From Kosakonia arachidis (GTDB lineage Bacteria > Pseudomonadota > Gammaproteobacteria > Enterobacterales > Enterobacteriaceae), in contig NZ_FPAU01000002.1 in assembly GCF_900116535.1 (NCBI RefSeq), positions 221,301-285,300 on the forward strand: a stretch of 64,000 nt of DNA, read 5' to 3'. The notes below the pieces were generated by a model. It was not told the DNA's origin, did not search any database, and worked only from the letters and a program-made list of their open reading frames with translations. Made by a program: the position numbers and the translations under genes. Every line of letters begins with the position of its first letter. Position 1 is the first letter of the stretch. Shown here one piece after another: positions 1-10,876 of this stretch.

Positions 1-544
1 CGGTACGCAGATAGACGTTCAGCTCTTTAACAATGTGGATTGGCAGACGAATGGTGCGGGTTTGGTTCATAATCGCCCGCTCAATAGTCTGACGAATCCA
101 CCAGGTCGCATACGTTGAAAAACGGAAACCACGTTCAGGGTCAAATTTCTCAACGGCACGGATCAGCCCCAGATTTCCCTCTTCAATCAGATCCAGCAGT
201 GCCAGACCACGATTACTGTAACGACGGGCAATCTTAACCACCAGACGCAGGTTACTTTCGATCATGCGACGGCGGGAGGCAACGTCACCGCGAAGTGCGC
301 GGCGTGCAAAATAGACCTCTTCTTCGGCCGTTAATAGTGGAGAGTACCCAATTTCCCCAAGGTACAGCTGAGTAGCATCTAATACACGCTGGGTGGCACC
401 CTGCGACAACAGCTCCTCTTCCGCCAGGTCATTATCACTGGGTTCCTCTTCTACTAAGGCTTTTTCGTCAAAAACCTCTACTCCGTTTTCATCAAATTCC
501 GCATCTTCATTTAAATCATGAACTTTCAGCGTATTCTGACTCAT
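1..544 (-). CDS. rpoS: RNA polymerase sigma factor RpoS, N-terminal part (cut by window edge)
   Basis: The first 181 codons of the stationary-phase and general stress sigma factor, which directs core RNA polymerase to stress promoters; the family is about 330 residues, so the C-terminal half (region 3 and the -35-binding region 4) lies outside the window. The visible part has the acidic N-terminus ([17 protein letters not shown]), region 1.2 and region 2 with the -10 melting motif [13 protein letters not shown]. The ATG at 544 is preceded by TAGGAG, the same ribosome-binding context as in E. coli. nlpD lies just upstream on the same strand; in E. coli the main rpoS promoter is inside nlpD, giving a long leader controlled by Hfq-dependent sRNAs, and the same layout here suggests the same control. 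Confidence 0.98.
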   Translation of the reverse strand, partial: MSQNTLKVHDLNEDAEFDENGVEVFDEKALVEEEPSDNDLAEEELLSQGATQRVLDATQLYLGEIGYSPLLTAEEEVYFARRALRGDVASRRRMIESNLRLVVKIARRYSNRGLALLDLIEEGNLGLIRAVEKFDPERGFRFSTYATWWIRQTIERAIMNQTRTIRLPIHIVKELNVYLRT

Positions 545-667
545 AAGGTGGCTCCTACCCGTGATCCCTGGGCAAAGCTCCTGAAAACGCCTCATTGTGC
601 TCGTTGCAGCGGCATCTGCGCGCACTGCAACGGCTCGATGGGGAGTCTTCAATAACCTTGCACCGAT

Positions 668-1780
668 TCATCGCTGCGGCAAATAGCGCAGCGGGTTAAC
701 GGATTTCCCCTTGTAACGAATTTCAAAATGCAAGCGTGTAGAACTGGTTCCGGTACTACCCATGGTAGCTATTTTTTGCCCCGCCTTAACTTCTTGTTGT
801 TCCCGGACCAGCATTGTGTCGTTATGGGCGTAGGCACTCAGGTAATCATCGTTATGTTTAATGATGATCAGATTACCGTAACCGCGCAGCGCGTTACCGG
901 CATATACAACGCGCCCATCTGCGGTCGCGACAATAGCCTGTCCTTTGCTGCCAGAGATATCAACACCTTTATTGCCACCTTCGGTAGCAGAGAAGTTGTC
1001 GATAACTTTGCCCTCAGTCGGCCAGAGCCATGAAGCAATCGGCGAGCTGGTTGATGTACTGCTGGCAGTCGGTTCGGTTGTGCTTACAGAAGGTGCCGTA
1101 ACAGGCGCTGTGATGGTTGTCGCAGGCTTGTTGTTGGGCAACATTTTGTTAGCACTTTGTTCACCTGAATCCTCAGAATACGTAATTGTCGGTTTCGAAG
1201 CAACCACTACGCTGGAATTTTGTGCAGGTTTTGAGACTATTCCTTGTGCCGAAGCATCAGCCTGCGTAATGGCATTTCCACCCGTAATTGGCGTTCCAGA
1301 TGCGTTACCGACCTGCAACGTTTGCCCGACTTCAAGGTTATAAGGCGCAGCGACATTATTACGCTGCGCCAGATCACGAAAATCGTTCCCGGTAATCCAC
1401 GCGATATAAAATAATGTATCGCCACGTTTAACCGTATAGGTACTACCGCCGGTATAGCTGCCTTTGGGAATATTGCCGTACTGGCGGTTATAGACGATGT
1501 GCCCATTAACGGTCTCAACAGGCGTCTGTGCCATCGGCTGAATCTGCGTTGGCTGTGCATTCGGGCGATATACAGGCTGAATTTTCTGCTGCGATGATGT
1601 ACCAAGTTTTGGTGGAGGCGTAATCAACATTCCAGAACTAGAATTTGAACTGGCGTTACCGCCAACAGAACTGACCGGGGCCGGAGCATTAGTGGAATTT
1701 GAACACCCTGCCAGCCACAGCGAAACCAGTGACAATGCCGCAATACGGCTTACGGTGAATTTCGGGCTTCCCGCGCTCAT
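668..1780 (-). CDS. nlpD: NlpD, outer-membrane lipoprotein activator of amidase AmiC
   Basis: A 370-residue murein hydrolase activator. A lipoprotein signal ends in LAGC (lipidated Cys26), followed by a long Ser/Thr/Pro/Asn-rich linker, a LysM peptidoglycan-binding domain (about 114-157, [11 protein letters not shown]) and a C-terminal LytM/M23 domain (about 248-366). The LytM domain is degenerate: the metal-binding HxxxD position reads NKGVD (Asn270) and the HxH position reads RLH. NlpD is known as a non-catalytic activator that switches on AmiC at the septum, and amiC is also in this window. It lies 123 bp upstream of rpoS, whose transcription is expected to start partly inside this gene. 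Confidence 0.97.
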   Translation of the reverse strand: MSAGSPKFTVSRIAALSLVSLWLAGCSNSTNAPAPVSSVGGNASSNSSSGMLITPPPKLGTSSQQKIQPVYRPNAQPTQIQPMAQTPVETVNGHIVYNRQYGNIPKGSYTGGSTYTVKRGDTLFYIAWITGNDFRDLAQRNNVAAPYNLEVGQTLQVGNASGTPITGGNAITQADASAQGIVSKPAQNSSVVVASKPTITYSEDSGEQSANKMLPNNKPATTITAPVTAPSVSTTEPTASSTSTSSPIASWLWPTEGKVIDNFSATEGGNKGVDISGSKGQAIVATADGRVVYAGNALRGYGNLIIIKHNDDYLSAYAHNDTMLVREQQEVKAGQKIATMGSTGTSSTRLHFEIRYKGKSVNPLRYLPQR

Positions 1781-1896
1781 TTATCCCCCAACAATATATA
1801 GATAACCAATGACTTAACGATAACCGCGACGTCTTGCGGCAAATATGTCTACCATACGCTGTTACGGTCTGAAAATCTCAGAGAAAACTCTGTAAC

Positions 1897-2523
1897 TCAG
1901 GCCAGTTCGCCTCTTATTAGCGGAACAAAGCGCACCGCTTCCACAGTATCAATAATAAATTCGCTTCCGCGCCGACGAACGCGCTTCAACTGTTGCATTT
2001 CGTCACCTACGGGCAAGACAAGAAGGCCGCCCTCATCCAGTTGCGACATCAATGCGGCGGGGATCTCCGGCGGTGCGGCGGTCACAATAATGGCGTCAAA
2101 CGGAGCGCGAACCTGCCACCCCTGCCAGCCATCACCGTGGCGAGTTGAAACATTGTGTAGATCGAGCTGCTTCAGGCGACGGCGCGCCTGCCATTGCAGG
2201 CTTTTGATACGTTCAACGGAGCAGACATGGTGTACAAGACGCGCCAGAATCGCCGTTTGATAGCCAGAGCCAGTGCCAATTTCCAGCACCCGTGACGCGG
2301 GTGTTAGCTCCAGCAGTTCGGTCATTCGCGCCACCATATAAGGCTGCGAAATGGTTTGTCCCTGACCAATAGGCAACGCAACGTTATCCCATGCTTTGTG
2401 TTCAAACGCCTCATCGATAAATTTCTCACGCGGCACTTGCGATAATGCCTCAAGCACCCGCTCATTTTTAATGCCCTGCGCGCGTAATTGATTGAGAAGA
2501 TCCTGTACGCGTTTACTCACCAT
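1897..2523 (-). CDS. pcm: Protein-L-isoaspartate O-methyltransferase
   Basis: A 208-residue SAM-dependent enzyme that methylates isoaspartyl residues formed by ageing of Asn/Asp in proteins, starting their repair. The SAM-binding motif [11 protein letters not shown] is at 79-89, and the family substrate-site motif PIGQGQTIS is at 51-59. Its ATG overlaps the end of surE by 7 bp, so the two are translated in tandem; the pairing of pcm with surE is conserved among enterobacteria and both act in stationary-phase survival. A 116-bp gap separates it from nlpD downstream, with nothing recognisable in it. Confidence 0.97.
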   Translation of the reverse strand: MVSKRVQDLLNQLRAQGIKNERVLEALSQVPREKFIDEAFEHKAWDNVALPIGQGQTISQPYMVARMTELLELTPASRVLEIGTGSGYQTAILARLVHHVCSVERIKSLQWQARRRLKQLDLHNVSTRHGDGWQGWQVRAPFDAIIVTAAPPEIPAALMSQLDEGGLLVLPVGDEMQQLKRVRRRGSEFIIDTVEAVRFVPLIRGELA

Positions 2524-3278
2524 TGCGAATCCACCCCGACACGATCCAGCCAGCCTGAAACAACATCATGCGCGCTGTATGCTGTTAAATCTACATGCAA
2601 CGGCGTGACGGAGACGTAGCCTTCATCCACGGCTGCAAAATCCGTATCCGGCCCGGCATCGCATTTTTCCCCGGGCGGACCAATCCAGTACAGTGTGTTG
2701 CCGCGCGGATCCTGCTGAGGAATAACTTGATCGGCCGGGTGACGGCTACCGCAACGGGTAACGCGAATACCTTTGATCTGATCGAGTGGCAGATCCGGCA
2801 CGTTGATATTGAGTATCCGCCCGGTACGTAGCGGCTCACGGTTGAGCGCACGCAGAAGAGAGCAGGTGACGGCGGCTGCCGTTTCATAATGAGTATGCCC
2901 GTTGAGCGAGACGGCCAGCGCCGGAAAACCGAGATGACGCCCTTCCATCGCGGCCGCAACGGTGCCAGAGTAGATCACATCGTCGCCGAGATTCGGACCG
3001 GCATTAATGCCGGAAACCACTACATCCGGGCGCGGACGCATCAGCGCGTTCACCCCAAGGTAAACGCAGTCGGTCGGCGTACCCATCTGTACCGCGATAT
3101 CACCATTTTCAAAGGTAAAAGTACGGAGTGAGGATTCGAGTGTCAGTGAATTGGAAGCACCGCTGCGGTTACGATCGGGCGCGACCACCTGAACATCAGC
3201 AAACTCGCGCAGCGCTTTTGCCAGCGTCTGAATTCCCGGCGCGTGGATCCCGTCATCGTTACTCAGCAATATTCGCAT
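2517..3278 (-). CDS. surE: 5'/3'-nucleotidase and exopolyphosphatase SurE
   Basis: A 253-residue metal-dependent phosphatase that removes phosphate from nucleoside monophosphates and short polyphosphate. The start [10 protein letters not shown] carries the two metal-binding aspartates Asp8 and Asp9; Ser39 (NRSGASNS) and Asn92 (VSGINAGPN) complete the conserved site. The reading frame is open for 30 codons further upstream, but that part lies inside truD and has no family similarity, so the internal ATG at 3278 is chosen; it overlaps the end of truD by 20 bp. The 3' end overlaps pcm by 7 bp, so truD, surE and pcm form one overlapping transcription unit. Confidence 0.96.
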   Translation of the reverse strand: MRILLSNDDGIHAPGIQTLAKALREFADVQVVAPDRNRSGASNSLTLESSLRTFTFENGDIAVQMGTPTDCVYLGVNALMRPRPDVVVSGINAGPNLGDDVIYSGTVAAAMEGRHLGFPALAVSLNGHTHYETAAAVTCSLLRALNREPLRTGRILNINVPDLPLDQIKGIRVTRCGSRHPADQVIPQQDPRGNTLYWIGPPGEKCDAGPDTDFAAVDEGYVSVTPLHVDLTAYSAHDVVSGWLDRVGVDSQW

Positions 3279-4308
3279 AATCACCCGATGTGTTAATAAG
3301 TTCTCTGACCACGCTGGTGGCAAAACTTCCCGCCGGCAGCCAGAAACGTAACTCGACGGTGACATCATCCCACCAGTTCCAGCAAAGCTTCTGCGGATAG
3401 AGCAGCATCGCGCGGCGCGCGGCTTCTACTTTTTCCCGCACCAACAATGCCTGCAGTTCCGGCGCATCGGCAACCGCCTGTTGCTCAAACGCCAACGCTG
3501 CTCGCTGAGCGCCCCAATCGCCGCTGCCCGGCAGCGCGGCGGTAATCATTAAAGCTTTCGCATCGACGCGCGCCTGCAATTCCGCGCGTTCTTCCTCGCT
3601 GGCGACAAACCAGCTACCGCGTCCCGCTAATTGTAGCGCATCGCCGTCAACAACTTGATTAAAGTCTGTTTTTTTCAATCGTTCGTTGACGATTTGATTA
3701 AACAACGCGCTACGCGCCGCCGACAGCCAGAAACTGCGTTTGTTACGATCGCGGACCGGCGTATCGCTCTGCGCCCAACGTAATGCGCCCTGCAAATTAC
3801 TGCCGCCAATACCAAAACGCTGAGCACCGAAATAATTCGGCACACCTTTTTCACTGATGGCCTGCAAACGGGCTTCAACATCCACCCGATCGTTCACTTC
3901 ACGCAGCACTAATATAAAGGCGTTGCCCTGCAATGCGCCCAGCCGCAGCTTGCGCTTGTGGCGGGCATACTCCAGCACTTTGCAACCTTCGAGTTCAAAC
4001 CCGCTGAAATCCGGCATCTTATTGCCCGGCACACGGGCACACAGCCACTGCTCTGTCACCGCATATTTATCTTTTTGCCCGGCAAAGCTCACCTCACGCG
4101 CCTGAATTTTTAGGAATTTTGCCAGCGCATCTGCCACAAAACGGGTGTTGCAGCCATTTTTCAAAATACGCACCAGAATATGTTCACCTTCGCCGTCCGG
4201 TTCAAAGCCGAGATCCTCCACAACGACGAAATCTTCCGGGTTGGCTTTGAGGATCCCGCGGCCAGCCGGTTTACCATGCAGCCAGGTCAGGTTTTCGAAT
4301 TCTGTCAT
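3259..4308 (-). CDS. truD: tRNA pseudouridine(13) synthase TruD
   Basis: A 349-residue enzyme that makes pseudouridine at position 13 of tRNA-Glu. The catalytic aspartate is Asp80 in the motif FAGQKDK, at the same residue number as in E. coli. The inserted TRUD domain follows (motif NYFGAQRFG). The start ATG overlaps the ispF stop by 4 bp (ATGA type), and the tail overlaps the surE start, which places it inside the ftsB-ispD-ispF-truD-surE-pcm run. Confidence 0.97.
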   Translation of the reverse strand: MTEFENLTWLHGKPAGRGILKANPEDFVVVEDLGFEPDGEGEHILVRILKNGCNTRFVADALAKFLKIQAREVSFAGQKDKYAVTEQWLCARVPGNKMPDFSGFELEGCKVLEYARHKRKLRLGALQGNAFILVLREVNDRVDVEARLQAISEKGVPNYFGAQRFGIGGSNLQGALRWAQSDTPVRDRNKRSFWLSAARSALFNQIVNERLKKTDFNQVVDGDALQLAGRGSWFVASEEERAELQARVDAKALMITAALPGSGDWGAQRAALAFEQQAVADAPELQALLVREKVEAARRAMLLYPQKLCWNWWDDVTVELRFWLPAGSFATSVVRELINTSGDYANIAE

Positions 4309-4784
4309 TTTGCCGCCTTCAACAGCAGCGCGACCGCCTCACAGGCAATACCTTCGCCACGCCCGGTAAAACCGAGTTTTTCGGTAGTGGTGGCTTTGAC
4401 GTTAACATCATCCATATGACAGCCGAGATCTTCAGCAATGAAGACGCGCATCTGCGGAATGTGTGGCAGCATTTTCGGCGCCTGGGCAATGATGGTCACA
4501 TCAACATTACCCAGCGTATAACCCTTTGCCTGGATGCGTCGCCAGGCCTCGCGTAGCAGCGCGCGGCTATCGGCGCCTTTAAATGCCGGATCGGTATCCG
4601 GGAACAGTTTGCCGATGTCGCCCAACGCCGCCGCACCCAGCAGCGCATCGGTCAGCGCGTGCAGCGCCACATCGCCATCAGAATGCGCCAACAACCCTTT
4701 CTCGTAAGGAATGCGTACACCGCCGATAATAATTGGGCCTTCACCGCCAAAGGCGTGTACGTCAAAACCGTGTCCAATGCGCAT
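4305..4784 (-). CDS. ispF: 2-C-methyl-D-erythritol 2,4-cyclodiphosphate synthase
   Basis: A 159-residue enzyme of the MEP isoprenoid pathway that cyclises CDP-methylerythritol 2-phosphate with release of CMP. The N-terminal motif GHGFDVH gives metal ligands Asp8 and His10, and His42 (SDGDVALH) is the third. It is the normal length. Its ATG shares one base with the ispD stop codon (TAATG), so the step before it in the pathway but one is translationally coupled. The tail overlaps truD by 4 bp. Confidence 0.98.
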   Translation of the reverse strand: MRIGHGFDVHAFGGEGPIIIGGVRIPYEKGLLAHSDGDVALHALTDALLGAAALGDIGKLFPDTDPAFKGADSRALLREAWRRIQAKGYTLGNVDVTIIAQAPKMLPHIPQMRVFIAEDLGCHMDDVNVKATTTEKLGFTGRGEGIACEAVALLLKAAK

Positions 4785-5494
4785 TATGCTTTCTCCTGAA
4801 GGTCTGAAAAGGTCAGATAGAATTCTGCCAGCCGTAAATCTTCCGGGCGGGTCACTTTAATATTATCCGCGCGTCCGGCCACCAACTCCGGGTGGAATCC
4901 GCAATACTCCAGCGCCGACGCTTCGTCGGTGATCGTCGCGCCTTCATCCAGGGCGCGGGCCAGGCAATCGTGCAGCAGTTGTCGCGGGAAAAATTGCGGC
5001 GTCAACGCATGCCATAAATCATTGCGCTCAACGGTATGAGCAATCGCCGTTTTTCCCGGCTCTGCGCGTTTCATGGTGTCGCGCACTGGTGCGGCAAGAA
5101 TACCGCCGACGCGGCTGGTTTCACTGAGCTGTAACAGCCGGTTTAAATCATCCTGATGTAGACAAGGACGCGCGGCATCATGCACCAGCACCCACTGCGC
5201 GTCACCTGCAGCCTTTAAGCCCGCCAGCACCGAATCGGCGCGTTCTGCGCCGCCGTTCACCACGGTAATTTGCGGATGTTGCGCCAGTGGCAGACGGGCA
5301 AAGCGCTCGTCGCCTGGACTGACGGCAATAATCACCCGCCTAACGCGCGGGTGGGCAAGCAGCGCATCTACGGCGTGCTCAAGAATGGTTTTTTGGCCAA
5401 TGGAGAGATACTGCTTAGGACATTCCGTTTGCATGCGGCGGCCGAATCCGGCGGCCGGCACTACGGCACAGACGTCCGGAATTAGTGCTGACAT
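4784..5494 (-). CDS. ispD: 2-C-methyl-D-erythritol 4-phosphate cytidylyltransferase
   Basis: A 236-residue nucleotidyltransferase that joins CTP to methylerythritol 4-phosphate, the third step of the MEP pathway. The nucleotide-binding loop [10 protein letters not shown] with Arg20 and the catalytic Lys27 (CPKQYL) is at the N-terminus, and the VHDAARP motif follows. It is separated from ftsB by 19 bp and overlaps ispF by one base. Essential for isoprenoid synthesis in this family of bacteria. Confidence 0.98.
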   Translation of the reverse strand: MSALIPDVCAVVPAAGFGRRMQTECPKQYLSIGQKTILEHAVDALLAHPRVRRVIIAVSPGDERFARLPLAQHPQITVVNGGAERADSVLAGLKAAGDAQWVLVHDAARPCLHQDDLNRLLQLSETSRVGGILAAPVRDTMKRAEPGKTAIAHTVERNDLWHALTPQFFPRQLLHDCLARALDEGATITDEASALEYCGFHPELVAGRADNIKVTRPEDLRLAEFYLTFSDLQEKA

Positions 5495-5513
5495 GTCGTA
5501 AACCCGGGACTGT

Positions 5514-5870
5514 TTATCGATTATTTTGTGTGTTTTGATTCTGGTTCTGGTTCTGGTTCTGGTTTTGGTTTTGCGCTGACCCCGGCGTACGCTTTGACGA
5601 ATCCGGCACCAGACGATAAAACGTTTCGCCCGGCTTAGTCATGGATAATTCGTTGCGTGCGCGTTCCTCAATCGCTTCCTGACCGCCATTGAGGTCGTCA
5701 ATTTCGGCGAAAAGCTGATCGTTGCGCGATTTTAATTTGGCGTTCGTCGCCCGCTGTGTCGCCACATCTTCGCTGACGCGGCTGTAGTCATGCAGACCAT
5801 TCTTGCCGAACCACAGCGAATACTGTAGCCAGACTAGTAAAGCCAGCAATAGCAGCGTTAGTTTACCCAT
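5514..5870 (-). CDS. ftsB: Cell division protein FtsB with a Gln-Asn repeat tail
   Basis: A 118-residue bitopic divisome protein that forms the FtsQ-FtsL-FtsB complex and helps activate septal peptidoglycan synthesis by FtsWI. A transmembrane helix spans about residues 4-21, followed by a periplasmic coiled coil (about 28-65). The C-terminus is unusual: seven Gln-Asn dipeptides precede a final TQNNR. From memory the E. coli protein is about 103 residues and ends in GQNNR without the repeat, so the extra length is mostly this tract. The core up to [11 protein letters not shown] looks intact. It is the promoter-proximal gene of the ftsB-ispD-ispF run. Confidence 0.96.
   Translation of the reverse strand: MGKLTLLLLALLVWLQYSLWFGKNGLHDYSRVSEDVATQRATNAKLKSRNDQLFAEIDDLNGGQEAIEERARNELSMTKPGETFYRLVPDSSKRTPGSAQNQNQNQNQNQNQNTQNNR
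5537..5573 (-). repeat. Hexanucleotide repeat encoding the FtsB Gln-Asn tail
   Basis: Read on the plus strand this is TCTGGT in four perfect copies (5540-5563), then TTTGGT and a partial unit. In the coding strand it gives alternating CAG/CAA and AAC/AAT codons. The unit is 6 bp, so gain or loss of a unit keeps the ftsB frame and only changes the number of Gln-Asn pairs. Confidence 0.9.
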
Positions 5871-6030
5871 CCTGCCCCCTGAAAAACGGCACCATCATCC
5901 CATAACTTTTCGTCAGACTCCACTCCGGGGCCGGGCGATGCCGCGCAAGTGCCAGACTTTATCATAAATGTCTTCCGAACCGTAGCCGGACACATTGCCT
6001 TAATGAGGGTTACGCTTTGACGTAAGGCCG

Positions 6031-6357
6031 TTAGCCCAGTAACCACATAAACAGTACGCCAAACATAGCGGCGACCGTCAACAGCGTCGCTAAGCTGCTG
6101 TAGAGCAACCGGCCGCCGAGCAGCGAATGCAACGCAATACCGACCACCACGGAGACGGGCATCAACGCGAGGAAAAACGGCCAAGTGTAGAGAAAGAAAA
6201 ACAGGGTGTTGGAACCATAAATCATAAACGGGATCGCCAGCGCCAGCAGCCATGCAACGAACCCCACTACGGCCCCGGGAAAAGACCATGTGGTTTCGTC
6301 GGAGGTCGCAGGGAGTGATTGCGACCGTGTGAGGGTGATGTTCTGACTGTTACGCAT
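6031..6357 (-). CDS. ygbE: DUF3561 family inner-membrane protein YgbE
   Basis: A 108-residue protein of unknown function, found in the same place between ftsB and cysC in E. coli. Three hydrophobic segments are visible (about 29-47, 51-72 and 84-107), after a polar N-terminus of about 25 residues, so it is probably an integral inner-membrane protein. No catalytic motif is visible. The gaps on either side (160 bp to ftsB and 111 bp to cysC) suggest its own promoter, but none is clear. Confidence 0.88.
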   Translation of the reverse strand: MRNSQNITLTRSQSLPATSDETTWSFPGAVVGFVAWLLALAIPFMIYGSNTLFFFLYTWPFFLALMPVSVVVGIALHSLLGGRLLYSSLATLLTVAAMFGVLFMWLLG

Positions 6358-6468
6358 ATCGGATCCTGTTGCCTGTACGACCAGTAAACAGCAGATACGC
6401 GCGCAAATTCAGGAAGCGTAATTTCAACGCCGCGATGCCTGAAGAGGGCGCGTATCGCCAGTACCGTC

Positions 6469-7074
6469 TCAGGATCTGATAATATCGCTCTCCCGGAGGA
6501 GGTCTAATAATTGGCTAACCAAATTTGTTACCAATTGTTCACCCTGCAGGTGTACTTCCGGCGATTCGGGCGCTTCGTAAACCGAATCAATACCGGTGAA
6601 ATTACGCAGTTCACCGGCGCGCGCTTTCTTGTACAACCCTTTCGGATCTCGCGCTTCGCAAATCGCCAGCGGCGTATCAACAAACACTTCGATGAAACGC
6701 CCTTCTCCCAGGCGTTCACGCACCATCTGGCGCTCAGCACGGTGCGGAGAAATAAATGCCGTCAGCACCACCAGCCCGGATTCCACCATCAGTTTGGCCA
6801 CTTCGCCGACGCGACGGATATTCTCTTTGCGATCGTCATCGCTAAAGCCAAGATCGCTGCATAAACCGTGGCGCACATTGTCGCCATCCAGCAGATAAGT
6901 GCTGACACCCACCTTATGCAGCGCCTCTTCCAGCGCGCCAGCGACCGTTGATTTACCGGAACCGGAAAGTCCGGTAAACCACAGCACAACCCCACGGTGG
7001 CCGTGGAGTTGCTCGCGTTGCTCAGGGGTTACCGGATGGGCATGCCAGACGACATTTTCATCATGCAGAGCCAT
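6469..7074 (-). CDS. cysC: Adenylyl-sulfate (APS) kinase
   Basis: A 201-residue kinase that phosphorylates adenosine 5'-phosphosulfate to PAPS, the second step of assimilatory sulfate activation. The P-loop GLSGSGKS is at 35-42, the DGDNVRHGL substrate motif follows near 63, and Ser109 (AFISPHR) is the conserved serine. Its ATG shares one base with the cysN stop (TAATG), so it is coupled to the upstream ATP sulfurylase subunit. It is the last gene of the cysGDNC operon. Confidence 0.98.
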   Translation of the reverse strand: MALHDENVVWHAHPVTPEQREQLHGHRGVVLWFTGLSGSGKSTVAGALEEALHKVGVSTYLLDGDNVRHGLCSDLGFSDDDRKENIRRVGEVAKLMVESGLVVLTAFISPHRAERQMVRERLGEGRFIEVFVDTPLAICEARDPKGLYKKARAGELRNFTGIDSVYEAPESPEVHLQGEQLVTNLVSQLLDLLRESDIIRS

Positions 7075-8501
7075 TATTTGCCTCCCAGCAGATCGCGCAC
7101 GCCCCAGTGCGGGAAGTGCTTACGGATAAGCTGGTTCAGTTCCAGTTCAAACGCGCTGAATTCCGAAGCGCTGCCCGGCTGTTCAATGTGAACATCACGC
7201 ACCATACCCGCGCCGACGGTCACGTTGCTCAGCCGATCGATAAAGATAATACCGCCGGTGACCGGGTTTTGTTGATACGCGTCCAGCGTCAGCGGTTCAT
7301 CAAAGGTCAAATCAACCAGACCAATGCCGTTAAGCGGCAGGCTCTCCACCTGACGCTGCGTTAAATTGTTGATGTCCACCTGATACTGAATGGTATCGAC
7401 ACGTGCGCGCGTCTTTTTGCCCGCCACTTTGATGTCGTAGCTCTGCCCCGCCTGCAATGGCTGTTCCGCCATCCATACCACATCAAGCGACGCGCGCTGC
7501 ACGGCTGGCAGCGTTTCCTGCGCATCAAGAATCAGGTCGCCGCGGCTGATGTCGATCTCATCTTTCAGCACCAGCGTAATCGCCTCGCCTGCGGCCGCTT
7601 CCTGTAAATCGCCATCAAACGTGACAATGCGGGTAATGGTCGATTCCACGCCTGACGGCAACACTTTGATACGCTGACCAACGCTCACCACGCCGGACGC
7701 CAGCGTACCGGAGAAACCACGGAAATCGAGGTTCGGACGGTTAACATACTGCACCGGGAAACGCATCGGTTGGGTGTCCACTACGCGCTGGATCTCCACA
7801 GTTTCCAGCACTTCCAGCAGCGTCGGGCCGCTGTACCACGGCATTTTTTCACTCTGGCTGGCAACGTTATCGCCTTCCAGCGCCGACAGCGGTACGAAGC
7901 GGATATCCAGGTTACCCGGCAGTTGTTCGGCAAAAGTCAGGTAGTCCTGGCGAATGTTGTCGAAGGTCTCTTCGCTAAATTCCACCAGATCCATTTTATT
8001 CACCGCGACTATCAGATGCTTGATCCCCAGCAACGTGGAGATAAAGCTGTGGCGACGGGTTTGATCCAGCACGCCTTTACGCGCATCGATCAACAAAATC
8101 GCCAGATCGCAGGTAGACGCGCCGGTGGCCATATTGCGGGTGTACTGCTCGTGCCCAGGCGTATCGGCGATGATAAATTTGCGCTTCTCCGTAGAGAAAT
8201 AGCGGTAGGCCACATCAATGGTAATGCCCTGTTCACGCTCCGCTTGCAGGCCGTCCACCAGTAGCGCCAGGTCGAGTTTTTCGCCCTGCGTGCCGTGGCG
8301 TTTGCTGTCGTTATGCAGCGTGGAGAGCTGATCTTCATAGATCTGGCGAGTATCGTGCAGCAAACGACCGATCAAGGTACTTTTCCCGTCATCGACGCTG
8401 CCGCAGGTCAGAAAGCGCAGCAGACTTTTATGCTGCTGGGCGTGCAGATACGCTTCGACGCCGCCCTCGTTGGCGATTTGTTGAGCAATAGTGGTATTCA
8501 T
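7074..8501 (-). CDS. cysN: ATP sulfurylase GTPase subunit CysN
   Basis: A 475-residue translation-factor-like GTPase that couples GTP hydrolysis to synthesis of APS by its partner CysD. GTPase motifs are G1 GSVDDGKS (34-41), G3 DTPGHEQY and G4 NKMD, followed by two beta-barrel domains as in EF-Tu. It is encoded 9 bp after cysD and overlaps cysC by one base, so the three proteins are made together. Length is normal for the non-fused enterobacterial form; there is no CysC fusion at the C-terminus. Confidence 0.98.
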   Translation of the reverse strand: MNTTIAQQIANEGGVEAYLHAQQHKSLLRFLTCGSVDDGKSTLIGRLLHDTRQIYEDQLSTLHNDSKRHGTQGEKLDLALLVDGLQAEREQGITIDVAYRYFSTEKRKFIIADTPGHEQYTRNMATGASTCDLAILLIDARKGVLDQTRRHSFISTLLGIKHLIVAVNKMDLVEFSEETFDNIRQDYLTFAEQLPGNLDIRFVPLSALEGDNVASQSEKMPWYSGPTLLEVLETVEIQRVVDTQPMRFPVQYVNRPNLDFRGFSGTLASGVVSVGQRIKVLPSGVESTITRIVTFDGDLQEAAAGEAITLVLKDEIDISRGDLILDAQETLPAVQRASLDVVWMAEQPLQAGQSYDIKVAGKKTRARVDTIQYQVDINNLTQRQVESLPLNGIGLVDLTFDEPLTLDAYQQNPVTGGIIFIDRLSNVTVGAGMVRDVHIEQPGSASEFSAFELELNQLIRKHFPHWGVRDLLGGK

Positions 8502-8510
8502 GGCGGCTCC

Positions 8511-9419
8511 TTAGAAGTATCCCTGACGTTTTTTCAGCTCCATCGAGCCAGCCTGGTCGCGGTCAATCACACGGCCCTGACGTTCACTGGTGGTGGAAAC
8601 CAGCATCTCTTCGATGATCTCAGGCAGCGTCTGCGCGGAAGATTCCACCGCGCCGGTCAGCGGCCAGCATCCGAGAGTACGGAAACGCACCATCCGCTGC
8701 TCGATCACTTCGCCCGGTTGCAGATCGATACGGTCATCATCGATCATCATCAGCATACCGTCACGCTCAAGCACCGGGCGCTCTGCCGCCAGGTACAGCG
8801 GAACGATGTCGATATTTTCCAGGAAGATATACTGCCAGATATCCAGCTCGGTCCAGTTTGAAAGCGGGAACACGCGAATGCTTTCGCCCTTGTTGATCTG
8901 GCCGTTGTAGTTGTGCCACAGCTCCGGACGCTGGTTCTTCGGATCCCAGCGGTGGAAACGGTCGCGGAAAGAGTAAATACGCTCTTTGGCGCGTGATTTC
9001 TCTTCGTCGCGGCGCGCGCCTCCGAAAGCAGCGTCAAAACCGTATTTGTTCAGCGCCTGCTTCAGCCCTTCGGTTTTCATAATATCGGTGTGTTTAGCAC
9101 TGCCGTGCACGAACGGGTTAATGCCCATCGCCACCCCTTCCGGGTTTTTGTGTACCAGCAGTTCACAGCCATAGGCTTTGGCGGTATGGTCGCGGAATTC
9201 ATACATCTCACGGAATTTCCAGCCAGTATCGACGTGCAGTAGCGGAAACGGTAGCGTGCCCGGATAGAAGGCTTTACGCGCCAGATGCAGCATCACGCTG
9301 GAATCTTTACCGATGGAGTACATCATCACCGGGTTGGAAAATTCGGCCGCCACTTCGCGGATGATATGGATGCTTTCCGCCTCCAGTTGTCGCAAATGAG
9401 TGAGTCGTTTTTGATCCAT
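8511..9419 (-). CDS. cysD: ATP sulfurylase catalytic subunit CysD
   Basis: A 302-residue PP-loop enzyme that joins ATP and sulfate to form APS, working as a complex with CysN. The pyrophosphate-binding motif SIGKDSS is at 35-41 and the family motif [15 protein letters not shown] is in the middle. An ATG two codons upstream (9425) is also in frame, but the start at 9419 places the AAGGA Shine-Dalgarno at a good distance and matches the MDQ start of E. coli CysD. cysG ends 9 bp upstream. Confidence 0.97.
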   Translation of the reverse strand: MDQKRLTHLRQLEAESIHIIREVAAEFSNPVMMYSIGKDSSVMLHLARKAFYPGTLPFPLLHVDTGWKFREMYEFRDHTAKAYGCELLVHKNPEGVAMGINPFVHGSAKHTDIMKTEGLKQALNKYGFDAAFGGARRDEEKSRAKERIYSFRDRFHRWDPKNQRPELWHNYNGQINKGESIRVFPLSNWTELDIWQYIFLENIDIVPLYLAAERPVLERDGMLMMIDDDRIDLQPGEVIEQRMVRFRTLGCWPLTGAVESSAQTLPEIIEEMLVSTTSERQGRVIDRDQAGSMELKKRQGYF

Positions 9420-9428
9420 AACCATTCC

Positions 9429-10856
9429 TTAAGCCAGTTTAATCACGGAGGCGTCAAAGGCGTCCGTTGCTGTCGTATGCCGGAACCAGGCAAGCTCGTG
9501 ATGAAGCTGCACCACTTCGCCCACCACCAGCAGGGCGGGCATCGGCGCAACATGCGCCAGTTCCTCGAGTTGTTCTAGTGTGCCGGTAGCAACCTGTTGC
9601 TCCGCGCGTGTACCGCGAGATATCACTGCCACTGGCGTGGTTTTATCGCGCCCGTGAGCAATCAGTTGTTCGCTGATCTCTGCCGCTTTCATGGTGCCCA
9701 TATAAATCGCCAGCGTCTGGTGGCTTTGCGCCAATTGCGACCAGTCGAACGGTACGCTGTCAGCTTTATAGTGGCCGGTGACAAATGTTACCGACTGGGC
9801 AAAATCCCGGTGCGTTAGGGGAATGCCTGCATAAGCCGTCGCGCCGGATGCCGCAGTGACGCCCGGCACGACCTGAAAAGGAATGCCAGCTTCCGCCGCA
9901 GCCTGCAACTCTTCGCCGCCGCGGCCAAAAATAAACGGGTCGCCGCCTTTCAGCCGCACCACCGTTTTGCCTTCGCGCGCCGCATCCACCAACATGCGGT
10001 TGGTCTCATGCTGCGCCACTGCATGGGAACCGGCGCGTTTACCGACGCAGATTTTCTCTGCATCACGGCGGGTCAGCTCCAGCACTTCGTCGCTGACCAG
10101 ATGATCGTAAAACACCACGTCGGCCTGCTGGATCACCTGTAAACCTCGCAGCGTCAGCAATCCCGCATCGCCCGGCCCGGCGCCCACGAGGATAATCACT
10201 CCACTACCCGAACCCGGCTGAGCCAATTCGGCTTCGAGCGCTTTTTCGGCAGCGGGTTCATCTCCGGCGGCCATCAGGCTGGCAAAACGCCCGCGAAAAG
10301 CGCTTTCCCAGAAGCGGCGACGTTCATCCGTGGTACGGCGAAAAGCTTTAATCCGCGCACGCCAGCGCCCGGCCACTTCCGCCATACGGCCCAGATTGCC
10401 CGGCAGCAGTGCTTCAATCTTTTCCCGCAACAGACGCGCCAGCACCGGTGCCGTTCCGCCAGAGGATATCGCCACCAGCAGCGGCGAGCGATCGACAATT
10501 GACGGGAAAATAAAGGAGCACAGCGGCTGGTTATCCACCACGTTGACCAGCTTGTGGCGCGCATTTGCCGCCGCAAAGACGCGCTCATTCAGCGCCGTGT
10601 CATCGGTTGCCGCAATGACAAGGAAAACGGCATCCAACTGCACCTCGTCAAATTCGGTCGCCAGCCAGTGAATCGCCTGACTGTCGGCAAGCTGTTGCAG
10701 TTGCGGTTCCAGCCGCTGCGCGACAACCTGCACGCGTGCACCCGCGCGACGCAAAAAAGTGATTTTGCGCGCGGCAATTTCGCCGCCGCCAATCACCAGT
10801 ACCGGGCGGTCTTTTACTTCAGCAAATAACGGCAGGTAATCCACAAAGCAACTCAC
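9429..10856 (-). CDS. cysG: Siroheme synthase (multifunctional CysG), copy in the sulfate operon
   Basis: A 475-residue enzyme making siroheme, the cofactor of sulfite and nitrite reductases. The N-terminal domain (about 1-150, GGGEIA at 23-28) is the precorrin-2 dehydrogenase/sirohydrochlorin ferrochelatase, with the conserved SSGGT motif near 131. The C-terminal domain (from about 219, GAGPGDAG at 225-232, [15 protein letters not shown]) is the uroporphyrinogen-III methyltransferase. In E. coli the single cysG is with nirBDC; this copy heads cysDNC and diverges from the E. coli sequence, so it is probably a second copy dedicated to sulfate assimilation. The nir-linked copy, if present, is outside the window. 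Confidence 0.95.
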   Translation of the reverse strand: MSCFVDYLPLFAEVKDRPVLVIGGGEIAARKITFLRRAGARVQVVAQRLEPQLQQLADSQAIHWLATEFDEVQLDAVFLVIAATDDTALNERVFAAANARHKLVNVVDNQPLCSFIFPSIVDRSPLLVAISSGGTAPVLARLLREKIEALLPGNLGRMAEVAGRWRARIKAFRRTTDERRRFWESAFRGRFASLMAAGDEPAAEKALEAELAQPGSGSGVIILVGAGPGDAGLLTLRGLQVIQQADVVFYDHLVSDEVLELTRRDAEKICVGKRAGSHAVAQHETNRMLVDAAREGKTVVRLKGGDPFIFGRGGEELQAAAEAGIPFQVVPGVTAASGATAYAGIPLTHRDFAQSVTFVTGHYKADSVPFDWSQLAQSHQTLAIYMGTMKAAEISEQLIAHGRDKTTPVAVISRGTRAEQQVATGTLEQLEELAHVAPMPALLVVGEVVQLHHELAWFRHTTATDAFDASVIKLA

Positions 10857-10876
10857 TTACAGCCAGTAATAGTGCG

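Noticed and set aside
668-1780. NlpD as an active M23 endopeptidase
   Set aside because: Metal-binding positions are replaced (NKGVD and RLH), which matches the known activator role.
3279-3368. Longer N-terminus for SurE
   Set aside because: The 30 extra residues are in the truD coding region and would put the metal-binding Asp pair far from the N-terminus, unlike the family.
5537-5573. Short tandem repeat as a possible CRISPR or regulatory array
   Set aside because: The units are 6 bp without spacers and lie in frame inside ftsB, encoding Gln-Asn pairs.
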